The notes under the pieces are model-generated. The model saw only the letters and a program-made list of their open reading frames with translations. It ran no database searches and was not told the origin of the DNA. This document shows positions 42,587 through 52,479 of a stretch of DNA of 64,000 nt, one piece after another. The number at the start of each line of letters is the position of its first letter. The first letter of the stretch is position 1. This DNA is from Hemileia vastatrix (taxonomy: Eukaryota > Basidiomycota > Pucciniomycetes > Pucciniales > Zaghouaniaceae), in the NCBI GenBank assembly GCA_030280995.1, contig JASXTE010000001.1:7412001-7476000 (forward strand), written 5' to 3'. The position numbers were made by a program, and so were the translations under genes.

Positions 42587-43349
42587 TGTCAGCCAGGCTA
42601 TCTCAGGAGCCCAGTAAATTCTTATAATAAATTACTGGAATCATTTAAAGGAATAACATTATGTAATTTATGTAGTTAATCTAAAATATTTTTTGAATAA
42701 TAAAATTATTTAAATATTTTATGAATAAGTAAAATAATTATTATATTTATTTTATTATTAAGTAAAATATTTTTTACATAAAAAGATATTATATTCTATA
42801 AGATCATGGCACATTTTTATGTATTCAATATTTCTAAATTAATAAATTAATTATTTAAATTTATATTATAAGTGTAATAATAAATTTAACTTATAATGTA
42901 ATTACAATTTAAATAATAAAATTTATATACTAAATACAACTAATCATATATTATTATTCATAAATATTGGGCACTTTTTTGAACCTTAATTGTGTCATTA
43001 AAATTACTAAATAAATTAAAACACTTATTTAATATAATAATATTAAATTCTCATTTTAAATAAGTTATATTATTAAATCAATTAATTGTTTCAATTAAAT
43101 TGATTATTAAATTACTTAAAATAGTTAACACAATTAATTAATTTCTCTTTATACTAAATAAAAATTGATTATATACATTTGGGCTTGAAATTACTTTTAT
43201 TTTTTTTAATTAAACCCTTTACATCCTGTTGTAATACCTGTTTAGGATTTTCTTTCTCACAGTTCTCAGGTTTCATACTCACGTAGTTATTCACTATATT
43301 GATTAGGTGTTTTGGGAAGTTATGGTGGGAAAAGTAGCTACTTATTCAC
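42587..43349 (+). repeat. Chromovirus 3' LTR, truncated
   Basis: It matches 34500-35265 with scattered differences and then stops abruptly after CTTATTCAC. The TATA-box part is missing and was not found again downstream of the adjoining gypsy copy. Confidence 0.85.
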
Positions 43350-44484
43350 AGTGTGGTCTTCCAACATTGGCGGAGCCCTTTGTTGGTCTATTTGGCGTTG
43401 TTTTGATGTCTTAAATGGCATTGTTTAATAATTGAATGTTTTTCTGGAATTACTTGGCGAATATTGGGACTGCGGGGATTTGGGTAAAACCATTTTATAG
43501 CCCCAGTTTTTCTCTATATTTTATGTCTTGATGTAATTTTTCAGATTATAAGTATTAAAGAGATTATTTTTCATTTTTCATTTTAAATGATAGCTGTTTA
43601 ATTTTGTTTTTTGTTTTACAGGCTAACCTTAAGTCTTAGGGTTAAGTGCTTAGTACCATTAGAATGAACAAATTTTTCTCTTCATTTTATGTCTCAACGT
43701 TGCTATAGCCTAATTATGTGTTTTAAAGGTTTTAATTGTCATAGTATATTTTTCTAAGTATTTTGGGTATTTTTGGGTGTTTTTGGTGGTTTTCTGGCTT
43801 CAGGGTGGTCTGGCCACCTCAGGGGGGCCTCTCGACGTTGGCCGGACCGCCCGCCTCAGTGCTAGAAGGCTTGGAAGTGTTTCTAGAGGGTTTTTATGCA
43901 ATTTGGCGCTCAAGAACACCAAATTTGTTGGTGTGCATGCGCTTTTAGATAGTGGTCTGTGTAAATAGTGAATAAGACAGTTTGGGGCAACTATAATTAT
44001 CATACAACCATCCGGAGGTGATATCCTTGTTCCTCACTCAGTTTCCACTGCTTTTTTGGCCACAATTGGCTGTGTTTGTTGCAAGGTGAGTTCTTCATTT
44101 AACTTAACTTGGCAACTGGTTTCTCTGGTATAGTCTTGCAAGCTATATCAAGTATAATTGCTGTCTCTGGTGTGGATTTTCAACTTACATCAAGTATCAT
44201 TGCTTTCTCTGGTGTGGACATTGGTCTACATTTTAGTCCTTTGGTTTGGTAGTCTGTCTGGAGACTACTTTCTTGGCAGATAAGGCAGTCAAGGGTGTTG
44301 GAAAAGGGGCTTTAGCAAACAGGAACCAATTTACTGTAGCAGGTAAATCTCACTTTATTTTTCTAAAGGGACAGGGGATTTTCTCTCTGGTTTTTCTCCA
44401 ACTCCTTTGGTGAAGGCCTATAGCTAGTACTATAGGATTGTCTACATTTCTGGCGCTTATCGTGGGGTAGAACCTGTTAGTTCC
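43350..44484 (+). other. Region between chromovirus LTR and gypsy copy 2 gag; probable LTR and leader
   Basis: No gene. A short GC-rich patch at about 43795-43865 (GGCCACCTCAGGGGGGCC) stands out from the AT-rich surroundings. A primer-site-like sequence TGGCGCTTATCGTGGGG at about 44451-44468 mirrors the one at 4918-4934, so the LTR of gypsy copy 2 should end just before it. A second LTR copy was not recognised after 51117. Confidence 0.5.
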
Positions 44485-45213
44485 TTGGAATCTCTGTTGT
44501 TTTTGAATGGCTTCTGGGTCATCTATTCCTGTGGTGACTGTCAGTGGGGGGGAGGTCCTCCTGCTGTGACGGTTAGGGAGTGTGTTAGGATCAAAACTTG
44601 GGATGGTACCAAGTTTAATGGTGAAGATGTGAAGTGGTTTCTGGAGAATTATGAAACTGCTGCTGGTGTGGATGGTGCTTCTTACCTGGACATTGTAAAG
44701 CAAATCATTTTCTTCATTGGTGATAGGGCAGTGGAGAAGGAGGTTTTGGCCATGTCTGGCTACAAGAAGAGGGACTGGAAGTTATTGTGTAGGGAGATGG
44801 TGGATAGATGGAGTGTCAGGTTCACTATGGTGGATCTGAACAAGGTTTTCAGTGAATGGAAGTCTTATGGTGGTGTTGGTAACCTACTCAGTTACAGGAA
44901 GTTTCTGCTAAAGTTTCATCCTGTGGTGGAATATTTGGTGGAAGTGGAGGAGCTGGCACATGAAAATGCTTCCAAGGATGTTTTTTGGTCTGGCTTGGCT
45001 AGAGATGTCAGGATGGATGCGCTGAAGGAGCTGTTAAGGAAGGACTTGATGAAGACTCTTTCCAGTGGGGATCAGAAGTTTCCTGCCTTGGACAAGGTGA
45101 TGGAGGCTGTTGAGGCCCATTTGAAGTTATTGGCTGTGGACACCTATCAAGGGGGTGTGCCAAATATTTCAGCAAAGTCAGTGAGGCTTTGGATGAAGAG
45201 GATAATAGAGTGA
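44485..45213 (+). pseudogene. Gypsy copy 2: Gag capsid
   Basis: It aligns throughout with the capsid at 4143-4760 (RIKTWDGTKFNGEDVKWF, VDRWSVRFTMVDLNKVF, VFWSGLARDVRMDALKELL). The likely original start is the ATG at 44507 (MASGSSIPVVTVSGG). A seven-G run at 44545-44551 shifts the frame, so the listed ORF's N-terminus is not authentic. A second shift near 45170 moves the nucleocapsid into the next ORF. Confidence 0.8.
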
Positions 45214-46733
45214 AGAAGGAGGAGAAGAATATGGTGGAGGTTCACAAACAGGAGAGGGACCCAGTGGTGGAGCAGTTGGCTGATCTGACAAAACAGCTAC
45301 ATATTTTTGTTGAGGAGGCTAAGAAGGCCAATAGGGCTCCTTCTCAGCCTAGAGATTTTGATAGGAGGGCTGGTACGAGTGATCCTTGGGTCTGCTCTTA
45401 TTTCAGGAGGAGGGGGCACAAGTCAAATGATTGTTGGGCTCTGAACAGAGATGTGTCAGAAGGAAAGGTGGAGTTTGACGGCAAGGTGTTCAAGTTCCCT
45501 GATGGTTCATTTTTGAAGCCCAGTGAGGGGCAGGCTCCTGTTGATTTGGTCAGGAGAAGGAATGGTTTTAATCAGAGGAGGCCAAGGTTTGAGGTGATTC
45601 CTGATCAGGGGAAGTCCTCTGCTAAGGAAGATGATGATGTCAAGAGAAAAGTAAAGGAGGTTAATTAAGTCTCTTTTTCTACTTCCTTTGGTGGATTGGA
45701 CTTGTATTCTTGTGGTGGTCAATCAAGTGGTAAATGCTGGTCTGGTTTCTATAATGTAGAGGCTGGAAAGGTGGGAAGGCCTAAGAGAAGTTCTCAGGCC
45801 CAACCAAAGCCTAAGTCTTCAAAGGTGGATCCTAAGCTGAGTGCAGCTAGGAGGAAGTACAGCAAAGAGGAGCTGTACAAGATTCAGAAGGGGATTACTG
45901 ATATGGGCCCCCCCAGTTTTGGTGCATTGGACATGAATGGTTAGCCAATGCCTATAGATGTTGATTCTGACTGTGAGGAGGATTTCCCTTTGGCTTCATT
46001 GCCAAAGCCTGCTGGAGTTAGAGGTGCTGGTGAGGGATCTGGTTTGATTCCTGTTGATTGTAAATCTGTTGGTGGTTCTGGCCCTTAGGAGATTTCTAAG
46101 ACCAAGGTAGTGAAGCCAAGGGCTCAATTTGAGAGGCCAGTAGTTTTTGGCCAATATAATGTTATGGACTCTGTTCTGCAAAGTATGAATAAGGGTCAGG
46201 TTTCCCTTTCTTATGGGGAATTGTATGCTATCAGTCCTGGGTTGTCTGATAGACAAAAACAATTGTTGACCAGAAGAAGGGTTTCTTCTGGGGAGGTGAA
46301 AAACATTTGTGATTCTGCTTAGAAGTTTAGTGAGGGGCTGGAGACTCATTTTTCTGCTCCTCTGGGTTATGTCAATGTCACTCTGAATGGCAGGGAGTCT
46401 AGGGCATTGGTGTATTCAGGTTCTCAGATTAACATGATTTCTTTGTTTGAGGCTACTCATCTGGGCCTCCCCATCAATACAGGAATCGGTGGCCATGTCA
46501 CTGAGTTGATTGGGTCAGCTGAATTTGTGAAGCTGGATGTCAGTGGAGCCTCCGGGAAGGTTCATTTTTACATTTCCAAAGGTAATGTAAAAGCTGTTTT
46601 GGGTGGACCATTCTTGAAGGATTTTCAAGCAAGAATTGTTTATCAGTTTGATATGGGAATCAGTTTGGAGTTGACCAGTGAAGATGAAAAGAGGCTTCAA
46701 ATGAGGTTATCATCTCCTGGAGATGATGGTTGA
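45189..46733 (+). pseudogene. Gypsy copy 2: zinc knuckle and protease with five stops
   Basis: One frame with stops at 45666, 45942, 46086, 46320 and 46731. By alignment with copy 1, the last four replace E, Q, E and W, each one base from a stop. The zinc knuckle reads CSYFRRRGHKSNDC; its second cysteine is F, whereas copy 1 lacks the last one. The protease site reads ALVYSGSQINMIS at about 46405: the catalytic D is Y, so the enzyme is dead. The MCQCMDCCRRRK cysteine cluster follows the last stop. Confidence 0.82.
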
Positions 46734-47095
46734 GAGACCAGGCCTGTGTTTTCTTCAATGTGCCAGTGCATGGATTGTTGTAGGAGAAGAAAAGAAGTGG
46801 GTGCCGCCTCTGGTTTTTTGGAGTGTGGCTCAGGATCTAGTGAGAGTCTGTCTTTTTTAGACTAATGAGGGCTGATTGCCCTAGTACTACAACCTCTCCC
46901 CAAGATTAGGAAATCCCAGGTTGTAGTAGGTCAGCTCCCTTGGAGATATACCAAGTGGATTTTCAACTTTCTTTTTTTAATTTTTCTCTTCTCTGAAAGT
47001 ATTCTTCATGTTTTTTATCATGTATCTGTTCTTTCTCAAGATTTTCAATTAATTTTAATTCAAGTTCAAAAAAGAAGATTGGTTATATATCTTTA

Positions 47096-47700
47096 TTGAA
47101 AGATATGCAGAAAAGCTGTGGAGTGGTGAGATTGGGGTCTAAAAGTAAGTCCTCCCAATTGTGCACTGCTAGGGTTTCTTCTAAGCCTTTCAAAAAAATT
47201 ACCTTGGCCACATCTGTGAGCATTGGGAAAACCCCTGGTTATTTTTGTAGGATGGAAGAAAAATCAAGAAAAGAAGATAAAAATTCAAGATAACTGAAGA
47301 AAAGCAGGAAAAAAATCTGGAGTTAATCAAAAATGAAAAAAAGTATTATTTTTGTAAAGATCATCAAGATTAATTTTTGGGCCTCCAGCATGAGGTTAAA
47401 CTGCTTAAGCTTTTGAAGAAAGAAGATTGTCAAGATCAATTTTCAGGCCTCTGGAATGAAGATAAACTGCATAATTTTAGAAGATGTGATTCAGAAGATG
47501 AATCAAAATTTGAAGATTTGGAAGATGGAAGTGAGGATTAAGATGTGTAATTGAGGAAAAGTTGTGGAGTGGTGAGATTGGGGTCTAAAAGTAAGTCCTC
47601 CCCGTTGTGCACTACTAGGGTTTCTTCTACACCTTTCAAAAACCTTACCTTGGCCACACATGTGAGCAATGGGGAAACCCTTTGTTTTTGCTCCAGGTCT
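47096..47700 (+). repeat. Direct duplication in gypsy copy 2 spacer
   Basis: A segment of about 130 bp starting GAAAAGYTGTGGAGTGGTG occurs at about 47103-47238 and again at about 47555-47690, 452 bp apart. It encodes KSCGVVRLGSKSKSS in both. Between them are two degenerate GAGGTTAAACTGC-type motifs like those in copy 1. Confidence 0.8.
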
Positions 47701-48933
47701 GGTGGTGAAGACTTCCTGAAGTTCCCTCAAGTTGATGGTGGAGCTTCAAAGTACAAGAAGGTAGCGCAGAATATTAGGCCTGTCAATGAGCCTATGCCTG
47801 TGAGATTGAATCCTCCTTTGAAGAGACCTCCATTGTCAAGAGATCTGTACTGTACTCTTCTGGTGAAGAATCCTTCTGATTTTGTGGAAACCGCTTGGGT
47901 GACTGTGGAAAGGTTGAAAGTTGTTAATTTTGGTCCTGATGGGTGGTTGTCTGATGAAGAAAAGAAGTTGTTGTTGCACGTCATTGTGCTTAAGGAGAAA
48001 GTGGTGGCATTTGTTGAAGAGGAAAGAAGTGTGTTGAAACACTCTTATGGGGAACCTCACTTGATTCCTGTGGTTTCTCACAAACCTTGGCAAATCAAAC
48101 CTATTCCAATTCCAGCTGCTATTAGGGATGATTTTACAGAGATTGTTAGGGAAAGAGTCAGGACTGGGTTATACAAACAATCAACTTCTAGTTACTCAAG
48201 TCTGGTTTTCTGTGTTAAGAAGCATAATGGGAAGTTGAGGGTTGTGCATGATTGTAGGGCCTTGAATAGAGTCACTATCAAGGATGCGGGGATGCCACCA
48301 AGTTCCGAGGACTTTGTTGAAGCTTTTGCTGTAAGGGTGTGTTATGGTTTGGGTGATATTATGGATGGTTATGATGAAAGGGAACTTCACACTGATTCAC
48401 GCCCACTCACAAAGTTTGAGACTCCTCTGGGAAGATTTCAGCTTACTAGGTTGCCTCAAGGAGCGACTAATTCACTAGCAGTATATCAAGCTCAAATGGC
48501 TTGGATTTTACAGGATGAGGTTCCAACTCATGCTGGTATTTTTATTGATGACGGTGGAATTAAAGTACCCTCCACTGATTATTAAAATGATGTGCTGAAG
48601 GAGAACCCAGGTATAAGGAGATTTGTTTGGGAATATGCAATTACTCTAGAGAGAGTATTTTTTAGAATTGAAGAGGCTGGTTTGACCCTTTCTGGGTCAA
48701 AGTTTTGTTGTTGTGTTCCTGCTCTGGAAATTTTGGGTCATGTTGTATGTAAGGAGGGAAAAATTATGGCAAAGAAGAAAGTTAATAAAATTCAGTCACG
48801 GCCAAGGCCCAAAAACACTACTGAAGTTAGGGGATTTTTGGGAATTTGTGTGTACGTCAAGATTTTTATTAAGGATTTTTATTTGTTGGCTTCACCTTTA
48901 AGAATTTTGACAAGGAAAGATGTGGAGTGGTAA
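47551..48933 (+). pseudogene. Gypsy copy 2: reverse transcriptase
   Basis: A long open stretch 47551-48585 carries KYKKVAQNI, NPPLKRPPLSRDLY, the intact FVEEERSVLKHSYGEPH region (interrupted by the miniature element in copy 1), VHDCRALNRVTIKDAG, GDIMDGYDERELH, LPQGATNSLAVYQ and GIFIDDGG. A stop at 48583 follows the active site, then thumb sequences LEILGHVVCKEGK and TTEVRGFLGICV to 48933. Catalytic aspartates are intact, but the stop would truncate the enzyme. Confidence 0.85.
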
Positions 48934-48966
48934 TGAACTGATGAGTGTGAAGAGGCTTTTCAGAAG

Positions 48967-49892
48967 TTGAAGAAGGTGGTAGGTGAGGATATTATTCTTC
49001 ACAAGTTGGATTATGGAAGGGAAGCTGGAAAAATTTATCTGGCGGTGGACTCAAGATATATTGCTTCTGGTGCTGTTTTGTCTCAAGAAGATAAATCTCG
49101 GAAGTTCAGGCCAGTAAGTTATAAGTCTGTAGTTTTCAATGAGGTGGAATCTAGTTATTCTCAGCCAAAGTTGGAATTGTGTGGTGTAGCAAAATTTTTG
49201 AAGTAGCTACAAACCGTTTTGTGGGGGCAGCATTTTGAGCTGCAGGTGGATGCTTATCTCTGGTTCAAATGATCAACACACCTAGTCTTCCAAATGCTCC
49301 AATGACTAGGTGGGTGGCATTTATTCAACATTTTTCTTTTGACCTGGTGCACAAGCCAGGTAAGACTTTTAAAATGCCAGATGGACTATCAAGAAGACCA
49401 CACACAGATGAAGATTCTGATTCTGAAGAATTTGATGAAGATGTTCCAGCGGTTAGAGCCAGCACAACGGGTGCTGAAGATTTTTCTCTCCTCCCCCATG
49501 AGGCTAAACTGGATGATCATTCTCTCCTCCCCCATGAGGCTAAACTGAATGATTGTTCTCTCCTCCACCAAGAGGTTAAACTGGATGGTTCTGATATTGA
49601 TTCTGGTGATTGGGATGTTTTTGTTGATGAAGATGGGGCTGTTGTTTGGGATGGCTCAACATGGGAAAATGGTGTTTTGTTGTTGAAATGGATTCTCATA
49701 AGATTCAGTGGAAGGGAAAGAATGTGCCAAAGCTTAGGGATTGCTGTCCTTGTTGGGCCGGTTGTGTTGCTCATGTGTACACTGGAGATTTTGATGACAG
49801 GGTTTTACCCTTGGATGTTGTTTTGTTGGATTTTTAAGATGAGACCTGGGGTCAGACTGGGTTTTATTTTATTATGGTTGAATATCTGTTAA
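48967..49892 (+). pseudogene. Gypsy copy 2: RNase H and linker with tandem peptide repeat
   Basis: RNase H is recognisable (KIYLAVDSRYIASGAVLSQE, SSYSQPKLELCGVAKFLK), stops at 49204, and resumes with VHKPGKTFKMPDGLSRRP. It is followed by an acidic linker with three 39-bp tandem units (49489-49592) encoding SLLPHEAKLDD-like repeats. The frame after about 49690 is not homologous protein. Confidence 0.75.
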
Positions 49893-51117
49893 ACTTGGAG
49901 AGGCCAGATATTTGTGATGATGATACTTGGGTGGCAATCAAGAAGAAGAGTCCTGGATTCTATGTGTCAGGAAGGAGGTTGATGAGGAGGAGACATCCAA
50001 ATCCTCAAGTGGTGGTGACTCAGAAGAAGGGTCAAGAGTTGGTTTTGAAGTCTTTGCATGAAGACCTTGGTCTTAGAGGCTTTGGGAAGACTTATAGAAG
50101 AGTAGCAGATAGATTTTAGTGGCCAGGTATGAAGTTGGCTGTGCAGGGTGGGGTTCAATCTTGTGAAGAATGTCAAAGAAGAAGTTACTTAAACCTAAAG
50201 AGGTTGGATGTGCTACTGGTGAAACAACTGTGTTTGGAAGAGACAGTCTGGATGCTGTCCATATCAAAGAGGGCAGGTATAAATACTTGATTGTTGCCAG
50301 GGATGATTTGTCTGATTGGGTTGAGGCAGTGCCTCTGTTTAACTTGACTGCCAAAAATGTGGCAGAATTTTTGAAGAAAGAATGGGTGTTTAGGTATGGG
50401 TTGATGAAGTTGGTGACTGTTGATGATGGGCCAGAGTTTGGAGCTGAATTTAAAGAAGCTGTGGCAAGAATTGGCTCTAAAGTGAGAGTGGCTACACCTT
50501 ATTATCCTGAAGCTGAAAGCATGGTTGAAAGAGGCCATCAAGGTATAAAGAATGCTTTGGTGAAGATGTGTGGGGATAGTGCTGAAAAATGGAGGCATTA
50601 TTTAACTTTGGTGTTATTTGCTGATAGGGTCAATGTGAAAAGGACAACTGGCTATTCCCCTCATGAATTTTTTTTTGGGCAGAAAGCTGTTCTACCAGTG
50701 TATTTGAAGTCAGTCTCTTATCTTGGAATTGATTGGGATGATGTGTGCTCAACTGAAGATTTTCTCAGTGCCAGAATTCAACAGTTGGAATGTAGAGAGG
50801 AATGACAAGAGAAGGCACACTCTAGAATGATGAAGATAAGAAATCAATCAGTCAGATACTGTGGCAAGAAGTTGGCTCATAGACTCAGGAATCCCTTGAA
50901 ACCTGGTTGTTTGGTTTTGGTGTATAATAGAAGTTTGGAGAGTCAGTGCGGTAAGATGTTTGCTGACAGATGGAACGGACCTTACAGAGTCAGATCTCAG
51001 GTTTCTGGAGGTTCTTATGTTTTGGAGGAGTTAGATGGTGCAGTCATAAGGAAGAGAGTGGCTGCTGATCAGGTAAATATATTTTTCCCAAAAGGCACTA
51101 GAAGTGAAGAAGATTGA
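49874..51117 (+). pseudogene. Gypsy copy 2: integrase
   Basis: The N-terminal zinc finger region reads LHEDLGLRGFGKTYRRVADR, stop (TAG at 50117), WPGM, then SCEECQRR in another frame. The second zinc-ligand histidine (usually GHRG) is L. The catalytic core 50170-50805 keeps all three acids: LDAVHIKEG, VTVDDGPEFGAEF and EAESMVERGHQG. The C-terminal domain 50827-51117 (NPLKPGCLVLVYNRSLE, ADRWNGPYRVRS) is separated by a stop at 50803. Confidence 0.82.
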
Positions 51118-51204
51118 CACTGCAATGAGGATAAACTATGAACCATTCTTTAATTTTGGGTTTTTGTGATGCTGTGCATCTTTTTTGTTGGAAACTTTTT
51201 TGTT

Positions 51205-51655
51205 AGAAGGTACCCATGGGTGGGGCTTCTAGATTTTATTTTGGAAAGTGTGGGGCTAACTGATGGGCTGGCTGCTCTATCAGAAGTTACCCCAGATTGT
51301 CTGTTTCCAACCTCTTCTCTTAATTTGGTTGAATCCTAGTATTGGTTTTTCTTCACAGGTTTTAGTCCTCTATGACTTTAAACTGGAAATTCTTTTGGTC
51401 TTCAAGTTCAGGACTCTTCACTCTTGTTGGTTTTGGTTTATTGTGTTGCATGTTGTGTTTTTGTTAGAAGGTATCCAGGGGGGGCTTCTAGATTTTATTT
51501 TGGCAAGTGTGGGGGTAAATGATGAGCTGGCTGCTCTGTAGAAAAATTACCCCATAATGTCTGTTTCAAGTATTTTGTTTGTCCTAGTTGAATCCTAGTT
51601 CTGGTTTTTGTTATTCAGGTTTCAAGTCCACTATGACTTTAAACTGGCTTACTGG
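51205..51655 (+). repeat. Tandem duplication of about 250 bp downstream of gypsy copy 2
   Basis: Two units, about 51205-51455 and 51460-51655, share TTGTTAGAAGGTA.CCA, GGGCTTCTAGATTTTATTTT, GGCTGGCTGCTCT and CTATGACTTTAAACTGG in the same order. They lie where a 3' LTR would be expected. The ORFs over them are not supported as genes. Confidence 0.75.
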
Positions 51656-52479
51656 CTTGGGACTGGATTCTTTTGTCTATTTGGTTTGTTGGGGGATCAC
51701 TGGTGGTCTCCCATCATTTTTACTTATTGGAGGGAGCCTACCCTGTGATCATTTCCTTGGAATGAACTTTCTATGGAGCAGGAATTTTTCTTTTTCTTTT
51801 CTTTAATTTTTGTGTCTATGGTTGTGTTAAATAGTAGTTTTAGATTATTTTTTTTTTCTATTTTTGTATTTTAATTTTTCTATGGGTGTTATTAGGATAT
51901 AAAGAGGGAAAAATCACAAAATTATATTATAGGGTGTCACCACATCAGGGTCGCCTGGATGTGGGCAAGCATTGTTTGGTAAAGGCTCATTGATTGTCCT
52001 AGAAATGCTATTTTCTTTTTTATTTTTATCTCATTTTTTTCTTATTTTCTGTGGTTTCTATTTATTTCATATTTTATTTCATATTTTATTTCATATATTA
52101 TTTTTCTCTTAATTTATTTTATCTCAATTCATTTAAAAATTATTTAAAGGTGTATCCACATCAAGGTGCACTTGGATTTGGTTAAGGTATCAGGGAATCA
52201 GCTCATCAATTGGCTGGGGGGATACCATTTGTAAATATTATTTATCTCATCTTATTATTATTATTCATTTCATTTTAATTTTTTTCAGCTCTCATATTTT
52301 TAGTTAATTTTGTTTATTATTTTCAAGTTTTTTTTAGTATGTTAGTAGTTTAAATTAAAGTAAAAAATAAAAATGAAAAATAAATAAATAAAATAAAATA
52401 AAAATAAACAAAGATTATATATATATATATTTCTGTTAATTATTATTTTTCTTTCTAGTTAGCAAATTACTAATTTATT
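51656..52479. other. Gene-free AT-rich stretch
   Basis: Nothing coding. Two loosely related segments, GGTGTCACCACATCAGGGTCGC (51934) and GGTGTATCCACATCAAGGTGC (52149), each followed by GGAT..GG and TCATTGATT/TCATCAATT, may be remnants of a duplicated unit. A triple ATTTCATATTTT run lies near 52065-52100, and AAATA repeats near 52375-52430. Confidence 0.45.

Larger units (their letters stand above)
34500..43349 (+). mobile_element. Ty3/gypsy chromovirus, decayed, with 3' LTR truncated
   Basis: The 5' LTR starts at 34500 (TGTCAGCCAGGCTATC) and the 3' LTR at 42587. Between them are Gag, zinc knuckle, protease, RT/RNase H, integrase and a C-terminal chromodomain, the order of gypsy chromoviruses. 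Frames are broken near 38690, 41470 and 42390, and there are stops at 39861, 40542 and 40836. The two LTRs differ by scattered substitutions and small indels, so the insertion is old. The 3' LTR match stops at 43349, where unrelated sequence leading into gypsy copy 2 begins. Confidence 0.9.
44485..51117 (+). mobile_element. Ty3/gypsy retrotransposon, copy 2 (FIDDGG family), degenerate
   Basis: It has the same family and order as the minus-strand element at 1-4934, but here the whole coding region is in the window: capsid, zinc knuckle, protease, spacer, RT, RNase H, integrase. It is riddled with in-frame stops (45666, 45942, 46086, 46320, 46731, 48583, 48931, 49204, 50117 among others) and shifts (G-run near 44545, near 45170, near 49690, near 50160). 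Confidence 0.9.

Noticed and set aside
45189..51117. Repeat-induced point mutation as the cause of stops in gypsy copy 2
   Set aside because: Several inferred changes are G-to-T transversions and indels in homopolymers, which does not fit a C-to-T process; ordinary decay is simpler.
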